NCBI GenBank assembly: GCA_937872175.1
Contig: CALMPI010000052.1
Coordinates: 27,534 to 91,533 of the forward strand
DNA from: an uncultured Flavobacteriales bacterium
GTDB lineage: Bacteria; Bacteroidota; Bacteroidia; Flavobacteriales_F; PHOS-HE28
Direction: 5' to 3'
DNA: 64,000 nucleotides
The notes beneath the pieces were generated by a model that was not told the DNA's origin, searched no databases, and saw only the letters and a program-made list of their open reading frames with translations. The translations under genes and the position numbers were made by a program. This document shows, in pieces, positions 1 through 8,166 of the stretch. The stretch's first letter is position 1. Each line of letters starts with the position of its first letter.

Positions 1-1
1 C

Positions 2-3000
2 ACGGCGAACGCCGGTGTCTCCGGCGCCACATCGATCACCATCCCCACCACGGGAGGGGGCTACCTCTACGACGTGGACTGGAACAACGACGGGGTGTAT
101 GACCAGTTCAACGTGACCGGCAGCGTGACCCACGATTTCGGTGTGTCGGGCACCTACACCATCCGCATCGCCGGGGCGTTTCCGCGCATCTTCTTCAACG
201 GGGCGGGCGACCGCTTGAAGCTGCTTTCCGTGGACCAATGGGGGGCTACGCCATGGACCTCGATGGTGGGCGCCTTCAAGGGCTGCAGCAACATGAACAT
301 CACCGCCACGGATGCGCCGGACCTCTCCAGCGTCACCGACCTGACCGAATGTTTCATGGATTGCATCGCGTTCACCGCGGACCTGGACCAATGGGACGTG
401 CTGGGCATCACCACCATGACGCGCCTGTTCCGGGGCTGCACCCTGTTCAACGGGGACGTGACCACGTGGGCCACCGACAGCGTGACCGACATGGGGGGGC
501 TGTTCCAGCTGGCCGGAACCTTCAACCGGGACATCTCCGGATGGAACACCTCCAAGGTAACGACCATGACAAGCATGTTCGCCAATGCGGACAGCTTCGA
601 TCAGCCCATCGGCGTATGGGACGTGGGGCAGGTGCAGCAATTCGGCACCATGTTCATCCAGAACGATGCGTTCGACCAACCCCTGAACGCCTGGGATGTG
701 CATAGCGCTGTGAACTTCAGCTCCATGTTCTCGCAGACCACCGCCTTCAACCAACCGCTCGACCAATGGACCCTTGGTGCGGTGAGCCTCAGTGCCATGT
801 TCAGTCAGGCCACCGCGTTCGACCAGGACCTGGGGGCCTGGGACATCAGCCAGGTGATCAACTTCTCCAACGCGTTGAGCAATTGCGGAATGTCCACGGC
901 CAACTATGACGCCACCCTGATCGGGTGGAGCACCCTGGACGCGGGTGAAACGCAGATCCCTGCGAACAAGACATTCGGCGCCACGGGCCTGACCTACTGC
1001 CTGGGCGAAGCGGCTCGTAACACGCTCACCGGAACCTACGGCTGGACGATCAACGATGCGGGCCCGGACCTGATCTGCCAATCCCAGGGGCACTTCGTCA
1101 CCACCTGGCAGACCGACAATCCAGGCATTTCCGATCCCCTTTCCATTACGATCCCCACCTTCCCCGGGGAGACCTATAACTACGATGTGGACTGGGACAA
1201 CGACGGCACCTTTGATCAATTCGGACTGACCGGGGACGTGACGCACACCTATCCGTCACCGGGCACATACACCATCCGGATCCGGGGTGCTTTTCCTGCG
1301 ATCCATTTCGCGTATTCCGGTGACAACGAAAAACTGCTCTCAGTGGATCAATGGGGTACGATGGCCTGGACCACTATGGAAGCCGCTTTCGCCGGGTGCG
1401 GCAACCTCCAGGTAACCGCTGCGGATGTGCCCGATCTGTCCGGAGCGACCAGCCTTCAGGAAATGTTCGCCAGTTGCGCCAATTTCAATGCAGACATCAA
1501 TTCATGGGACGTCAGCCAGGTCACGAACATGAGGGACATGTTCGTGGGTGCGGTAGCGTTCAACCAGGACCTCAGCAGCTGGGAGGTTGGCAACGTGACG
1601 AACATGGGTGGCATGTTCAGTGATACTGAGGCATTTGATCAGCCATTGGACGCATGGGACGTCAGTAACGTGACCGATATGTCCATCATGTTCGGTGGCG
1701 CCTTGCAGTTCGATCAGGATATTTCATCCTGGGCGGTGGGTAATGTAACGGACATGGCTGGAATGTTCATTAATACGGCAGCATTCAACCAGGACCTCAG
1801 CAGCTGGGATGTTGGCAGCGTAACGAACATGTTCGGCATGTTCCTGGACGCCACCGCGTTCGACCAGGATCTGGGCAGCTGGGATATCAGCAATGTGACG
1901 AACATGGAGCTCATGTTGGACAATTGCGGAATGTCCACCGCCAACTATGACGCCACCCTGATGGGGTGGAGTACCCTGGACGCGGGTGAAACGCAGATCC
2001 CCACGAACATTTTACTTAACGCCATGGGCCTGACCTATTGCCTGGGCGAAGCGGCGCGCAACACGCTCATCGGAACCTACGGATGGACGATCACGGACGC
2101 GGGCCCGGACCTGGCCTGCCTATACCCGGAGCACTTCGTGACCACCTGGAAGACCGACCAACCCTTCGGCAGCTCCAATCCCAGTTCCATCATCATTTCC
2201 ACGGCCCCTGGGGAGACCTATAACTACGACGTGGACTGGAACAACGACGGGGTGTTCGATGACCTGGGCGTATCCGGGGACATCACCCACGACTATGGCT
2301 CTCCCGACACCGTGACCATCCGCATACGGGGCACCTTCCCGCGTATCTACATCGGGGGCGGAGGTGATAGTCGGAAGCTCCACTCGGTCGATCAGTGGGG
2401 AAGCACTGCCTGGACCTCGATGTTCAGGGCCTTTCAGTCCTGCACTAACCTGAAGGCCATTCCTTCCGATCCTCCTGATCTTTCGGCTTGTTCGTCCTTG
2501 CGGTTCATGTTCGATGGGTGTTCGAATTTCAATGCGGACATTTCCATGTGGGATGTGGGTCAGGTGACGGACATGGGCTTTATGTTCCGCGGTTCAGCCT
2601 TCAACCAGGACATTTCGTCCTGGAATGTGGGTCAGGTGACGAACATGAGCTTCATGTTCCGCGGTTCATCCTTCAACCAGGATATCGGCGGATGGAACGT
2701 GGCCAATGTGACGGTCATGCAAGCAATGTTCTGGGGCAGTCCCTTCGATCAGGATATCAGTGGTTGGAACGTAGGGCAGGTAACGACGATGGAAGACATG
2801 TTCAGGGGAACGCCTTTCGATCAGGATATATCATCCTGGAACGTGGGCGCTGTGACCCTTATGGGCAACATGTTCCAAGGATCACTCTTCAACCACGATA
2901 TCGGTTCATGGAACGTCAGCAACGTGACCGATATGTATGGCATGTTCGAACTTTCACCCTTCAACCAGGATATCAGTGGTTGGAATGTGAGCAACGTGCA

Positions 3001-4180
3001 GTATATGGATGGCATGTTCTACGCTTCATCCTTCAACCAGGATATCGGCAGTTGGAATACGAGCGCTGTGACCGATATGGGCTACATGTTCTACGGATCA
3101 CCCTTCAACCAGGATATTTCATCCTGGAATGTGAGCGCTGTATCCAATATGGAGGGCATGTTCAACGGGGCCACCTCCTTTGACCAGGACCTGGGCGGCT
3201 GGGATGTGAGCAATGTGACGAACATGACCAACATGCTCGACAACTCCGGGCTCTCCACTGCTCACTATGACGCTACCCTGATCGGTTGGGCCACGCTCGA
3301 TGCCGGTGAAACGCAGATCCCGAGCGGCATTTCGCTCGGCGCGGCCGGGCTGACCTATTGCGCCGGTGAGGCCGCGCGCACCGCGCTCACCGGAACCTAC
3401 GGATGGACGATCAACGATGCGGGACAAGATCCGGGGTGTGCTGGTGTTTCGCTCGCCTTGCGCGCCTTCCTGCAAGGACCTTACATCAGCGGCACCGGCC
3501 TGATGAACGACGGCCTCCGCGCCAATGGTTTGGTGCCGCTCAGCGAGCCGTACACGGCCTTGGGCTGGACCCAGGTTACCGGTGGCGGAGAGACCACCAC
3601 CGCGCCCGTGCTCGCCGTCACCGGCGACGATGCGATCGTGGACTGGGTCTACCTGCAGCTGCGCGACAAGAGCGACAACACCCTGGTGCTCGAAACGCGT
3701 TGCGCCCTTGTACAGCGTGACGGCGACATCGTGGATACCGATGGTGTCTCTCCGGTCAGCTTCAGCAGTCCGAGCGATAGCTACTACATCGCGGTCTTCC
3801 ACCGCAACCACCTGGGCGCGATGACGCTGAACAGCGTGGCATTGTCAAGTACAGCGGCCGGTGTCGATCTGACCACAGGAGCCACGGCAACCTACGGCAC
3901 CGATGCGCAGGCCGACCTGAGCGGTGTGAAACTGCTTTGGGCCGGGGATGTGACGAGCGATGGCCTGGTCAAATACGCCGGTGGTGGCAACGACCGCGAC
4001 CCCATCCTGGTGCGCATCGGCGGCCTTGTGCCCACGGCCACGGTGAACGGCTACTACCCTGAAGATGTGAACCTCAACGGCCAGGTGAAATACGCCGGCA
4101 GCGCCAACGACCGCGATCCCATCCTGGTGAACATCGGTGGGGTGGTGCCCACGGCCGTGCGGAACGCGCAGCTGCCCTGA
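2..4180 (+). CDS. Secreted DUF285/BspA-repeat surface protein with dockerin-like C-terminal module (5' partial)
   Basis: The reading frame is open from base 2, so the gene starts upstream; a GTG at 74 lies inside a repeat and is not the start. About 1392 residues are visible. Three modules (about 2-1070, 1075-2105, 2110-3435) each begin with a PKD-like segment (YDVDWNNDG, then GTYTIRI) and continue with many 26-residue or so repeats of the type MFxxATAFNQDLSSWDVSNVTNM (DUF285/BspA-like, known from bacterial surface proteins). Each closes with an ANYDATLIGW...GETQIP segment and TYGWTI. From about 3448 the shared ~245-residue C-terminal module follows, ending in two AGDV/PEDV...NG...VKYAG...NDRDPIL loops. 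The likely role is a cell-surface or secreted adhesive protein; ligand unknown. It converges on the response regulator at 4250. Confidence 0.85.
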   Translation, partial: TANAGVSGATSITIPTTGGGYLYDVDWNNDGVYDQFNVTGSVTHDFGVSGTYTIRIAGAFPRIFFNGAGDRLKLLSVDQWGATPWTSMVGAFKGCSNMNITATDAPDLSSVTDLTECFMDCIAFTADLDQWDVLGITTMTRLFRGCTLFNGDVTTWATDSVTDMGGLFQLAGTFNRDISGWNTSKVTTMTSMFANADSFDQPIGVWDVGQVQQFGTMFIQNDAFDQPLNAWDVHSAVNFSSMFSQTTAFNQPLDQWTLGAVSLSAMFSQATAFDQDLGAWDISQVINFSNALSNCGMSTANYDATLIGWSTLDAGETQIPANKTFGATGLTYCLGEAARNTLTGTYGWTINDAGPDLICQSQGHFVTTWQTDNPGISDPLSITIPTFPGETYNYDVDWDNDGTFDQFGLTGDVTHTYPSPGTYTIRIRGAFPAIHFAYSGDNEKLLSVDQWGTMAWTTMEAAFAGCGNLQVTAADVPDLSGATSLQEMFASCANFNADINSWDVSQVTNMRDMFVGAVAFNQDLSSWEVGNVTNMGGMFSDTEAFDQPLDAWDVSNVTDMSIMFGGALQFDQDISSWAVGNVTDMAGMFINTAAFNQDLSSWDVGSVTNMFGMFLDATAFDQDLGSWDISNVTNMELMLDNCGMSTANYDATLMGWSTLDAGETQIPTNILLNAMGLTYCLGEAARNTLIGTYGWTITDAGPDLACLYPEHFVTTWKTDQPFGSSNPSSIIISTAPGETYNYDVDWNNDGVFDDLGVSGDITHDYGSPDTVTIRIRGTFPRIYIGGGGDSRKLHSVDQWGSTAWTSMFRAFQSCTNLKAIPSDPPDLSACSSLRFMFDGCSNFNADISMWDVGQVTDMGFMFRGSAFNQDISSWNVGQVTNMSFMFRGSSFNQDIGGWNVANVTVMQAMFWGSPFDQDISGWNVGQVTTMEDMFRGTPFDQDISSWNVGAVTLMGNMFQGSLFNHDIGSWNVSNVTDMYGMFELSPFNQDISGWNVSNVQYMDGMFYASSFNQDIGSWNTSAVTDMGYMFYGSPFNQDISSWNVSAVSNMEGMFNGATSFDQDLGGWDVSNVTNMTNMLDNSGLSTAHYDATLIGWATLDAGETQIPSGISLGAAGLTYCAGEAARTALTGTYGWTINDAGQDPGCAGVSLALRAFLQGPYISGTGLMNDGLRANGLVPLSEPYTALGWTQVTGGGETTTAPVLAVTGDDAIVDWVYLQLRDKSDNTLVLETRCALVQRDGDIVDTDGVSPVSFSSPSDSYYIAVFHRNHLGAMTLNSVALSSTAAGVDLTTGATATYGTDAQADLSGVKLLWAGDVTSDGLVKYAGGGNDRDPILVRIGGLVPTATVNGYYPEDVNLNGQVKYAGSANDRDPILVNIGGVVPTAVRNAQLP

Positions 4181-4198
4181 GCAAGCAAGCCCTCAACG

Positions 4199-4227
4199 GA
4201 GAAGCCCGGGGATGAGCCGGGCTTCTC
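4199..4227. terminator. Bidirectional hairpin terminator between convergent genes
   Basis: A perfect 11-bp inverted repeat, GAGAAGCCCGG / CCGGGCTTCTC with a 7-nt loop, lies in the 69-bp gap between two convergent genes. There is no long T-tract on either side, so rho-independent termination is inferred from position and stem strength. Confidence 0.6.
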
Positions 4228-4249
4228 TCCGTGTACGTGGGTTTGATAT

Positions 4250-4885
4250 TCACACCAGCCCCTCGCGCAGCGCCACCTTCACGGCGCTGGCCACGGAGGC
4301 CACGTGCAGCTTTTTGTAGATACGCGTGACGTGCGCGTTCACGGTGGAGTAGGTGATGGAATGCTTGGCCGCGATCATCTTGTAGGTGAGGCCATCGACC
4401 AGGCCGCGCAGGATATCCAACTCGCGCTCGCTCAGGTCGAAGTCATTCTTGGCGGCAGTGGTCGCGCGCTTGTTGAAGAAGGTGAGCACCTTGCGCGCCA
4501 CGATGGGCGTCATGGGCGAACCGCCTTCGGCCACTTCCTTCAGGCTTTCCATGAGGCGCGTGGGCGTGGTCTGCTTCAGCAGGTAGCCATCGGCGCCGGC
4601 GAGCACGGCGGCGAAGACCTTGTCCTCGTCCTCGAAGACCGTTTGCATGAGCACGCGCACTTCGGGGAACTGGCTCTTGATCAGCTCCACGCCGCGGATG
4701 CCGTCCACGTGCGGCATGTCGATGTCCATGAGCACCACGTCGGGCTCCGTCTCGGCCACATGGCGCAGCACCTCACGGCAATCGGGGTACTCCCCTACGC
4801 ACCGCATTTCCGGGTCTGTGGCGATGAGCCGCGCGAGGCCGCTGCGCCGGGCCAGGTTGTCGTCGTAGATGGACACCTTCAGCAT
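4250..4885 (-). CDS. NarL/FixJ-family response regulator (cassette A)
   Basis: 211 residues. The N-terminal receiver domain has the acidic pair in YDDN, phosphoacceptor Asp54 in MDIDMP, Thr82 and Lys104 (YLLKQTT). The C-terminal LuxR-type helix-turn-helix (about 145-211) has LSERELDIL and a recognition helix TVNAHVTRIYKKLHV. The ATG at 4885 is chosen because the receiver fold begins at once; the longer upstream frame is non-conserved. It lies 61 bp downstream of the kinase at 4947-8018, its probable partner. A -7-like TAGTTTTG (4892-4899) sits 6 nt before the start, so it may also be transcribed separately. A paralogue at 22122 has an almost identical recognition helix. Confidence 0.93.
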   Translation of the reverse strand: MLKVSIYDDNLARRSGLARLIATDPEMRCVGEYPDCREVLRHVAETEPDVVLMDIDMPHVDGIRGVELIKSQFPEVRVLMQTVFEDEDKVFAAVLAGADGYLLKQTTPTRLMESLKEVAEGGSPMTPIVARKVLTFFNKRATTAAKNDFDLSERELDILRGLVDGLTYKMIAAKHSITYSTVNAHVTRIYKKLHVASVASAVKVALREGLV

Positions 4886-4891
4886 CGGTGA

Positions 4892-4899
4892 CAAAACTA
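4892..4899 (-). promoter_or_regulatory. Putative -7 box (TAGTTTTG) of the response regulator
   Basis: On the minus strand the sequence matches the Bacteroidota -7 consensus TAnnTTTG exactly and ends 6 nt before the ATG, which would give a very short or absent leader. No clear -33 TTTG is visible. Confidence 0.35.
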
Positions 4900-4946
4900 G
4901 GAACGCCGAACGCGGCGCGCGTGTAGTGGAAACAACGGATCGCGGT

Positions 4947-7900
4947 TCATGGCTTGAAGCGGAGTTGAACGCGCGTGCCCGTCCCCGTTCGTGTTTCCAC
5001 CCGGATGGTGCCCTTGATCTCCGCCGCGCGCGCTTGCATGCTTTCCAAGCCGTTCCCACCGCGCGCATCGGTACTCGCCCCGGCCATGGCATGATCGAAG
5101 CCCACGCCATCGTCCTCCACCGTGAGCACCAGCTCGCCCTCCTCTCGCTCCAGCCGCACGCTCAACTTGCTTCCGCCCGAGTACTTCGCCGCGTTGTTCA
5201 CCGCCTCCTTGAACACGAGGTAGAGGTTCTTGCGCTGCACCATGCTGAGCGGGCGGCTGGTGAGCGCCTCGTCCACCTGGAAGTCGAGCATGAGGTCGGC
5301 GCCCTCGGCCATGCGCGCGGCGAAAGCCCTCATGCGCTGCACCACATGCAGCAGGTCATCGTTCCGGCTGTTCACGGCCCACACGATGTCGTTCATGCTC
5401 TCCATCATCTCGCTCGTGCTCTCGCTGATGCGGGCAAGCGTCGCGGCATGACCATTGGCACCCTTCGGCCCCTCCCGCAAAGCCACCTCACTGTGCAGCG
5501 CCACGCTGCTGAGGGTGCTGCCGATCTCGTCGTGCAGGTCGCGGGCGATGCGGTCGCGCACATGTGCCAAGCGCAGCTGTTGCGCCAGCCGGTAGCGGTA
5601 CAAGGCGTACAACGCACCAGCCACCACGAGCACGAGCAGCGCCCGGAACCACCAGGTGCCCCACCAGGGCGGTGTGACCACCAGCAGCACCGAGGCGCCC
5701 ACGGGATCCCAGACGCCCATGCTGTTACGCCCCTGCACACGGAACGTGTAGCTGCCCGGATCGAGGTTGGTGAAGGTGGCCTCGCGCGCGGTACCGCTCT
5801 CCACCCATTCGTCGATCGCTCCTTCCAGCATGTAGCGGAAGCTATTGCGTGCCGCTGCCGAATGATCCATGCTGGAGAACGTGAAGGCGACCATGCGTTC
5901 GTCGTAGGGCAGCTCGATGCGCTCAACGAAGGGCATGTAGGTCCGCAGCAGATCGGGCCGCGAAACGCGGTCCACGCGCTGGTTGCGCAATCGCAGGCTG
6001 GTGATCACCGTGGGCGAAGGCAGCGTATCGGCCAGGAAGTCCGCGGGGTCGAAGTCCACGGCACCACTCATACCACCGAAGGTGAGCGTGCCATCCATGC
6101 TCTGCAACGCACTGTACCGGTTGAACTCGTTGCCTGGCAGACCTTGGGCAGTGGTGAAGTTGCGCGTGGCGCCCGTCCGCGGCTCGAACCGGCACAGGCC
6201 CTGGTTGGTGCTGAGCCAGAGCTCGCCCGCCGCACCGGGCAGGATACCGTAGATCACGTTGTTGGGCAGGCCCCCCTCCGTGGTATACCGCGTGAACTTC
6301 CGCGTTCGGCGGTCATACACGGCCAGGCCATTCCCTTCCGTGCCCACCCAAACGCGCTCGTCCGGCTCGGAAGGATCAAGGCAGGTGGCGAGCACCATGT
6401 TCCCAGGCAGCGACAGGGGATCGAGGGGAGTGTTCACGAACGTCTCCCATTCGCCGGTGCGGGTGTCCAGGCAGAGCAGGCCCTCATACGTGCCGAGCCA
6501 CAGGCGTCCATCCGAAGTCCAACTGCACGAGCCGATGGGGCGGTAGTCCACATTGAGCATCGGACGTGGCAGCGCGTACCGCGCGGTGACCTTGAGCGTG
6601 AGGGGATCCAGCTCCGCCAGATGGTCCACCATCGCACCACCCCTGTTGCCGCAGCCAACGAGCAGATCGCCATTCCGGCCTGGCAGCAACTGGCTGGGTG
6701 TGCCTGACCCGCCCAGCGATGGCCTGAACAACTGACCAAGGGTATCCAGGATGAGCAGTTCCGCATCAAAGCCGCGGTCGGGACGAGCGATGATGCAGAG
6801 CTGCTCGGACCTCTGGAGCGCGAACGCCTCGTGCACGATGCGATAGCCCAGCTCGCTCAGTCGGCGGCGCAACGGCTCAGGCGTTCGTGATCCGTCGCTG
6901 ATCGTGAGTTCGAACGCTCCCACCTCCAACGCGCCCAATGCCTTGGAACGGACGGGGACACCTGCACCCGGGATCGCACGGAAGCGCTGGGCGCTTGCGG
7001 ACAGGCAGGTGGCCCCGAAGCCGGAGCTCGTGAACCAGATGGCCCCATTGCGGTCCTGCAACACGCCACTGCCCACGGGCCGCTCACTTCCTGCGGCAGC
7101 ATTGGCAACGATGAGCTGGATGCGCTCGGCGACCCCCGTGCCCAGGTCCAGGCGCACGGTGCTCGCGTCCTCCAGATTGCACCATAAGCGACCCTCGCGG
7201 TCCACCAGCTCGCAGCGCCACAGGTACAGGCCGGCCGTCGCCATGGGATCGCTGAGCTGCCCCGTGACCGGATCGATGTCGAACACCTCGCGGCTGTTCA
7301 CGAGGAGCAATCGGTGCGCGTCGGGTACTTCCACCAGCTGTTGCAGCGGACGTTCATTGATCCCGGGTTCGTGGCTGGGAACAACAACGGTGCGATCGAT
7401 GACATATCCGCCGGACCTGTCCGGCAGAAAGGCGAGCAGGTGTTCATGGCCCATCGCCCACACACGCCCCGACGCATCGGTGCCAAGATCCCCGAGCTTC
7501 CTCATGTCGGGCAGGGTCGCGCAGAGACCTGCCAACGGCTGAAAGCCCTGTTCAACGGAGCCCAGCACGTGGATGGCCCCACCATCATCCACCATCCAGA
7601 TCGCCCCACGGCCGTCCTGAAGCAACTTCCGCGGTGATAAGGGGGATATGTGTCGGGCAATGCCGGTGCGCGGGTCGAGCAAGCATGTACCGTTCGAAAG
7701 CGTGCCTACCCAGATGTGGCCATCGCGGTCCTCCAGCAGGCTGATGATGTGGTTGCCGCAGAGGCTCGTGCTGTCCGCGGCATCGTGGCGGAAGACCTTG
7801 AAGCTGTACCCATCATAGCGTGCCAGGCCATCCTTCGTGCCGAACCAGAGGAAGCCGGTGCGGTCCTCCAGGATGGCCGTGACCTGGCCTTGCGGCAGGC

Positions 7901-8018
7901 CATCCTCCACGGTAAGGGCCGTAACGTGCATGCGCACGTCGCGGACGCCCCCCTGCGCCATGCAGACCGCTGCAAGGCACACGCACACAGCCGCCACTGA
8001 ACATCGGCCTTTGCCCAT
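4947..8018 (-). CDS. Membrane-bound propeller/Y_Y_Y sensor histidine kinase (cassette A)
   Basis: 1023 residues from the ATG at 8018, which gives a signal peptide (VAAVCVCLAAVCMAQ). About residues 30-690 are two-component-regulator propeller repeats (VEDGLPQGQV, GFLWFGTKDGLARYDG). Next come a Y_Y_Y domain ([17 protein letters not shown]), one membrane helix (WFRALLVLVVAGALYALY, before about 820), and a HisKA_3 dimerisation domain with phosphoacceptor His829 in [12 protein letters not shown]. The C-terminal HATPase has N-box NNAAKY and G-boxes DDGVGFD and GGNGL. The sensor part would lie in the periplasm; the kinase part is cytoplasmic. It should phosphorylate the regulator at 4250. The ligand is unknown. 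Domain order matches the second kinase at 22796-25951. Confidence 0.92.
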   Translation of the reverse strand: MGKGRCSVAAVCVCLAAVCMAQGGVRDVRMHVTALTVEDGLPQGQVTAILEDRTGFLWFGTKDGLARYDGYSFKVFRHDAADSTSLCGNHIISLLEDRDGHIWVGTLSNGTCLLDPRTGIARHISPLSPRKLLQDGRGAIWMVDDGGAIHVLGSVEQGFQPLAGLCATLPDMRKLGDLGTDASGRVWAMGHEHLLAFLPDRSGGYVIDRTVVVPSHEPGINERPLQQLVEVPDAHRLLLVNSREVFDIDPVTGQLSDPMATAGLYLWRCELVDREGRLWCNLEDASTVRLDLGTGVAERIQLIVANAAAGSERPVGSGVLQDRNGAIWFTSSGFGATCLSASAQRFRAIPGAGVPVRSKALGALEVGAFELTISDGSRTPEPLRRRLSELGYRIVHEAFALQRSEQLCIIARPDRGFDAELLILDTLGQLFRPSLGGSGTPSQLLPGRNGDLLVGCGNRGGAMVDHLAELDPLTLKVTARYALPRPMLNVDYRPIGSCSWTSDGRLWLGTYEGLLCLDTRTGEWETFVNTPLDPLSLPGNMVLATCLDPSEPDERVWVGTEGNGLAVYDRRTRKFTRYTTEGGLPNNVIYGILPGAAGELWLSTNQGLCRFEPRTGATRNFTTAQGLPGNEFNRYSALQSMDGTLTFGGMSGAVDFDPADFLADTLPSPTVITSLRLRNQRVDRVSRPDLLRTYMPFVERIELPYDERMVAFTFSSMDHSAAARNSFRYMLEGAIDEWVESGTAREATFTNLDPGSYTFRVQGRNSMGVWDPVGASVLLVVTPPWWGTWWFRALLVLVVAGALYALYRYRLAQQLRLAHVRDRIARDLHDEIGSTLSSVALHSEVALREGPKGANGHAATLARISESTSEMMESMNDIVWAVNSRNDDLLHVVQRMRAFAARMAEGADLMLDFQVDEALTSRPLSMVQRKNLYLVFKEAVNNAAKYSGGSKLSVRLEREEGELVLTVEDDGVGFDHAMAGASTDARGGNGLESMQARAAEIKGTIRVETRTGTGTRVQLRFKP

Positions 8019-8166
8019 CCGGATCGCGCTCACCGGGGGAAAATACCCCGTTCTCCTGATACGCCCCGCCAACCCGAGGGGAGGGCGCCTCCGATCAGAT
8101 GTAGTGATTCCAACAATTGATGCGCGCGACCGTCCTCCGGTGCTTTGCCAACACAAGACCCATGAC

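Noticed and set aside
74..79. GTG at 74 as start of the first gene
   Set aside because: The frame is open to base 2 and the upstream residues (ATSITIPTTGGGYLYDV) match the entry of the later modules, so the gene begins before the window.
4869..6707. Long plus-strand open frame (612 codons) opposite the first kinase
   Set aside because: The minus-strand kinase is full length with clear domains; the plus-strand translation is His/Arg-rich low-complexity shadow sequence caused by high GC.
7837..8166. Upstream extension of the fibre gene at 8167
   Set aside because: It overlaps the kinase coding region and its promoter; the signal peptide starts at 8167.
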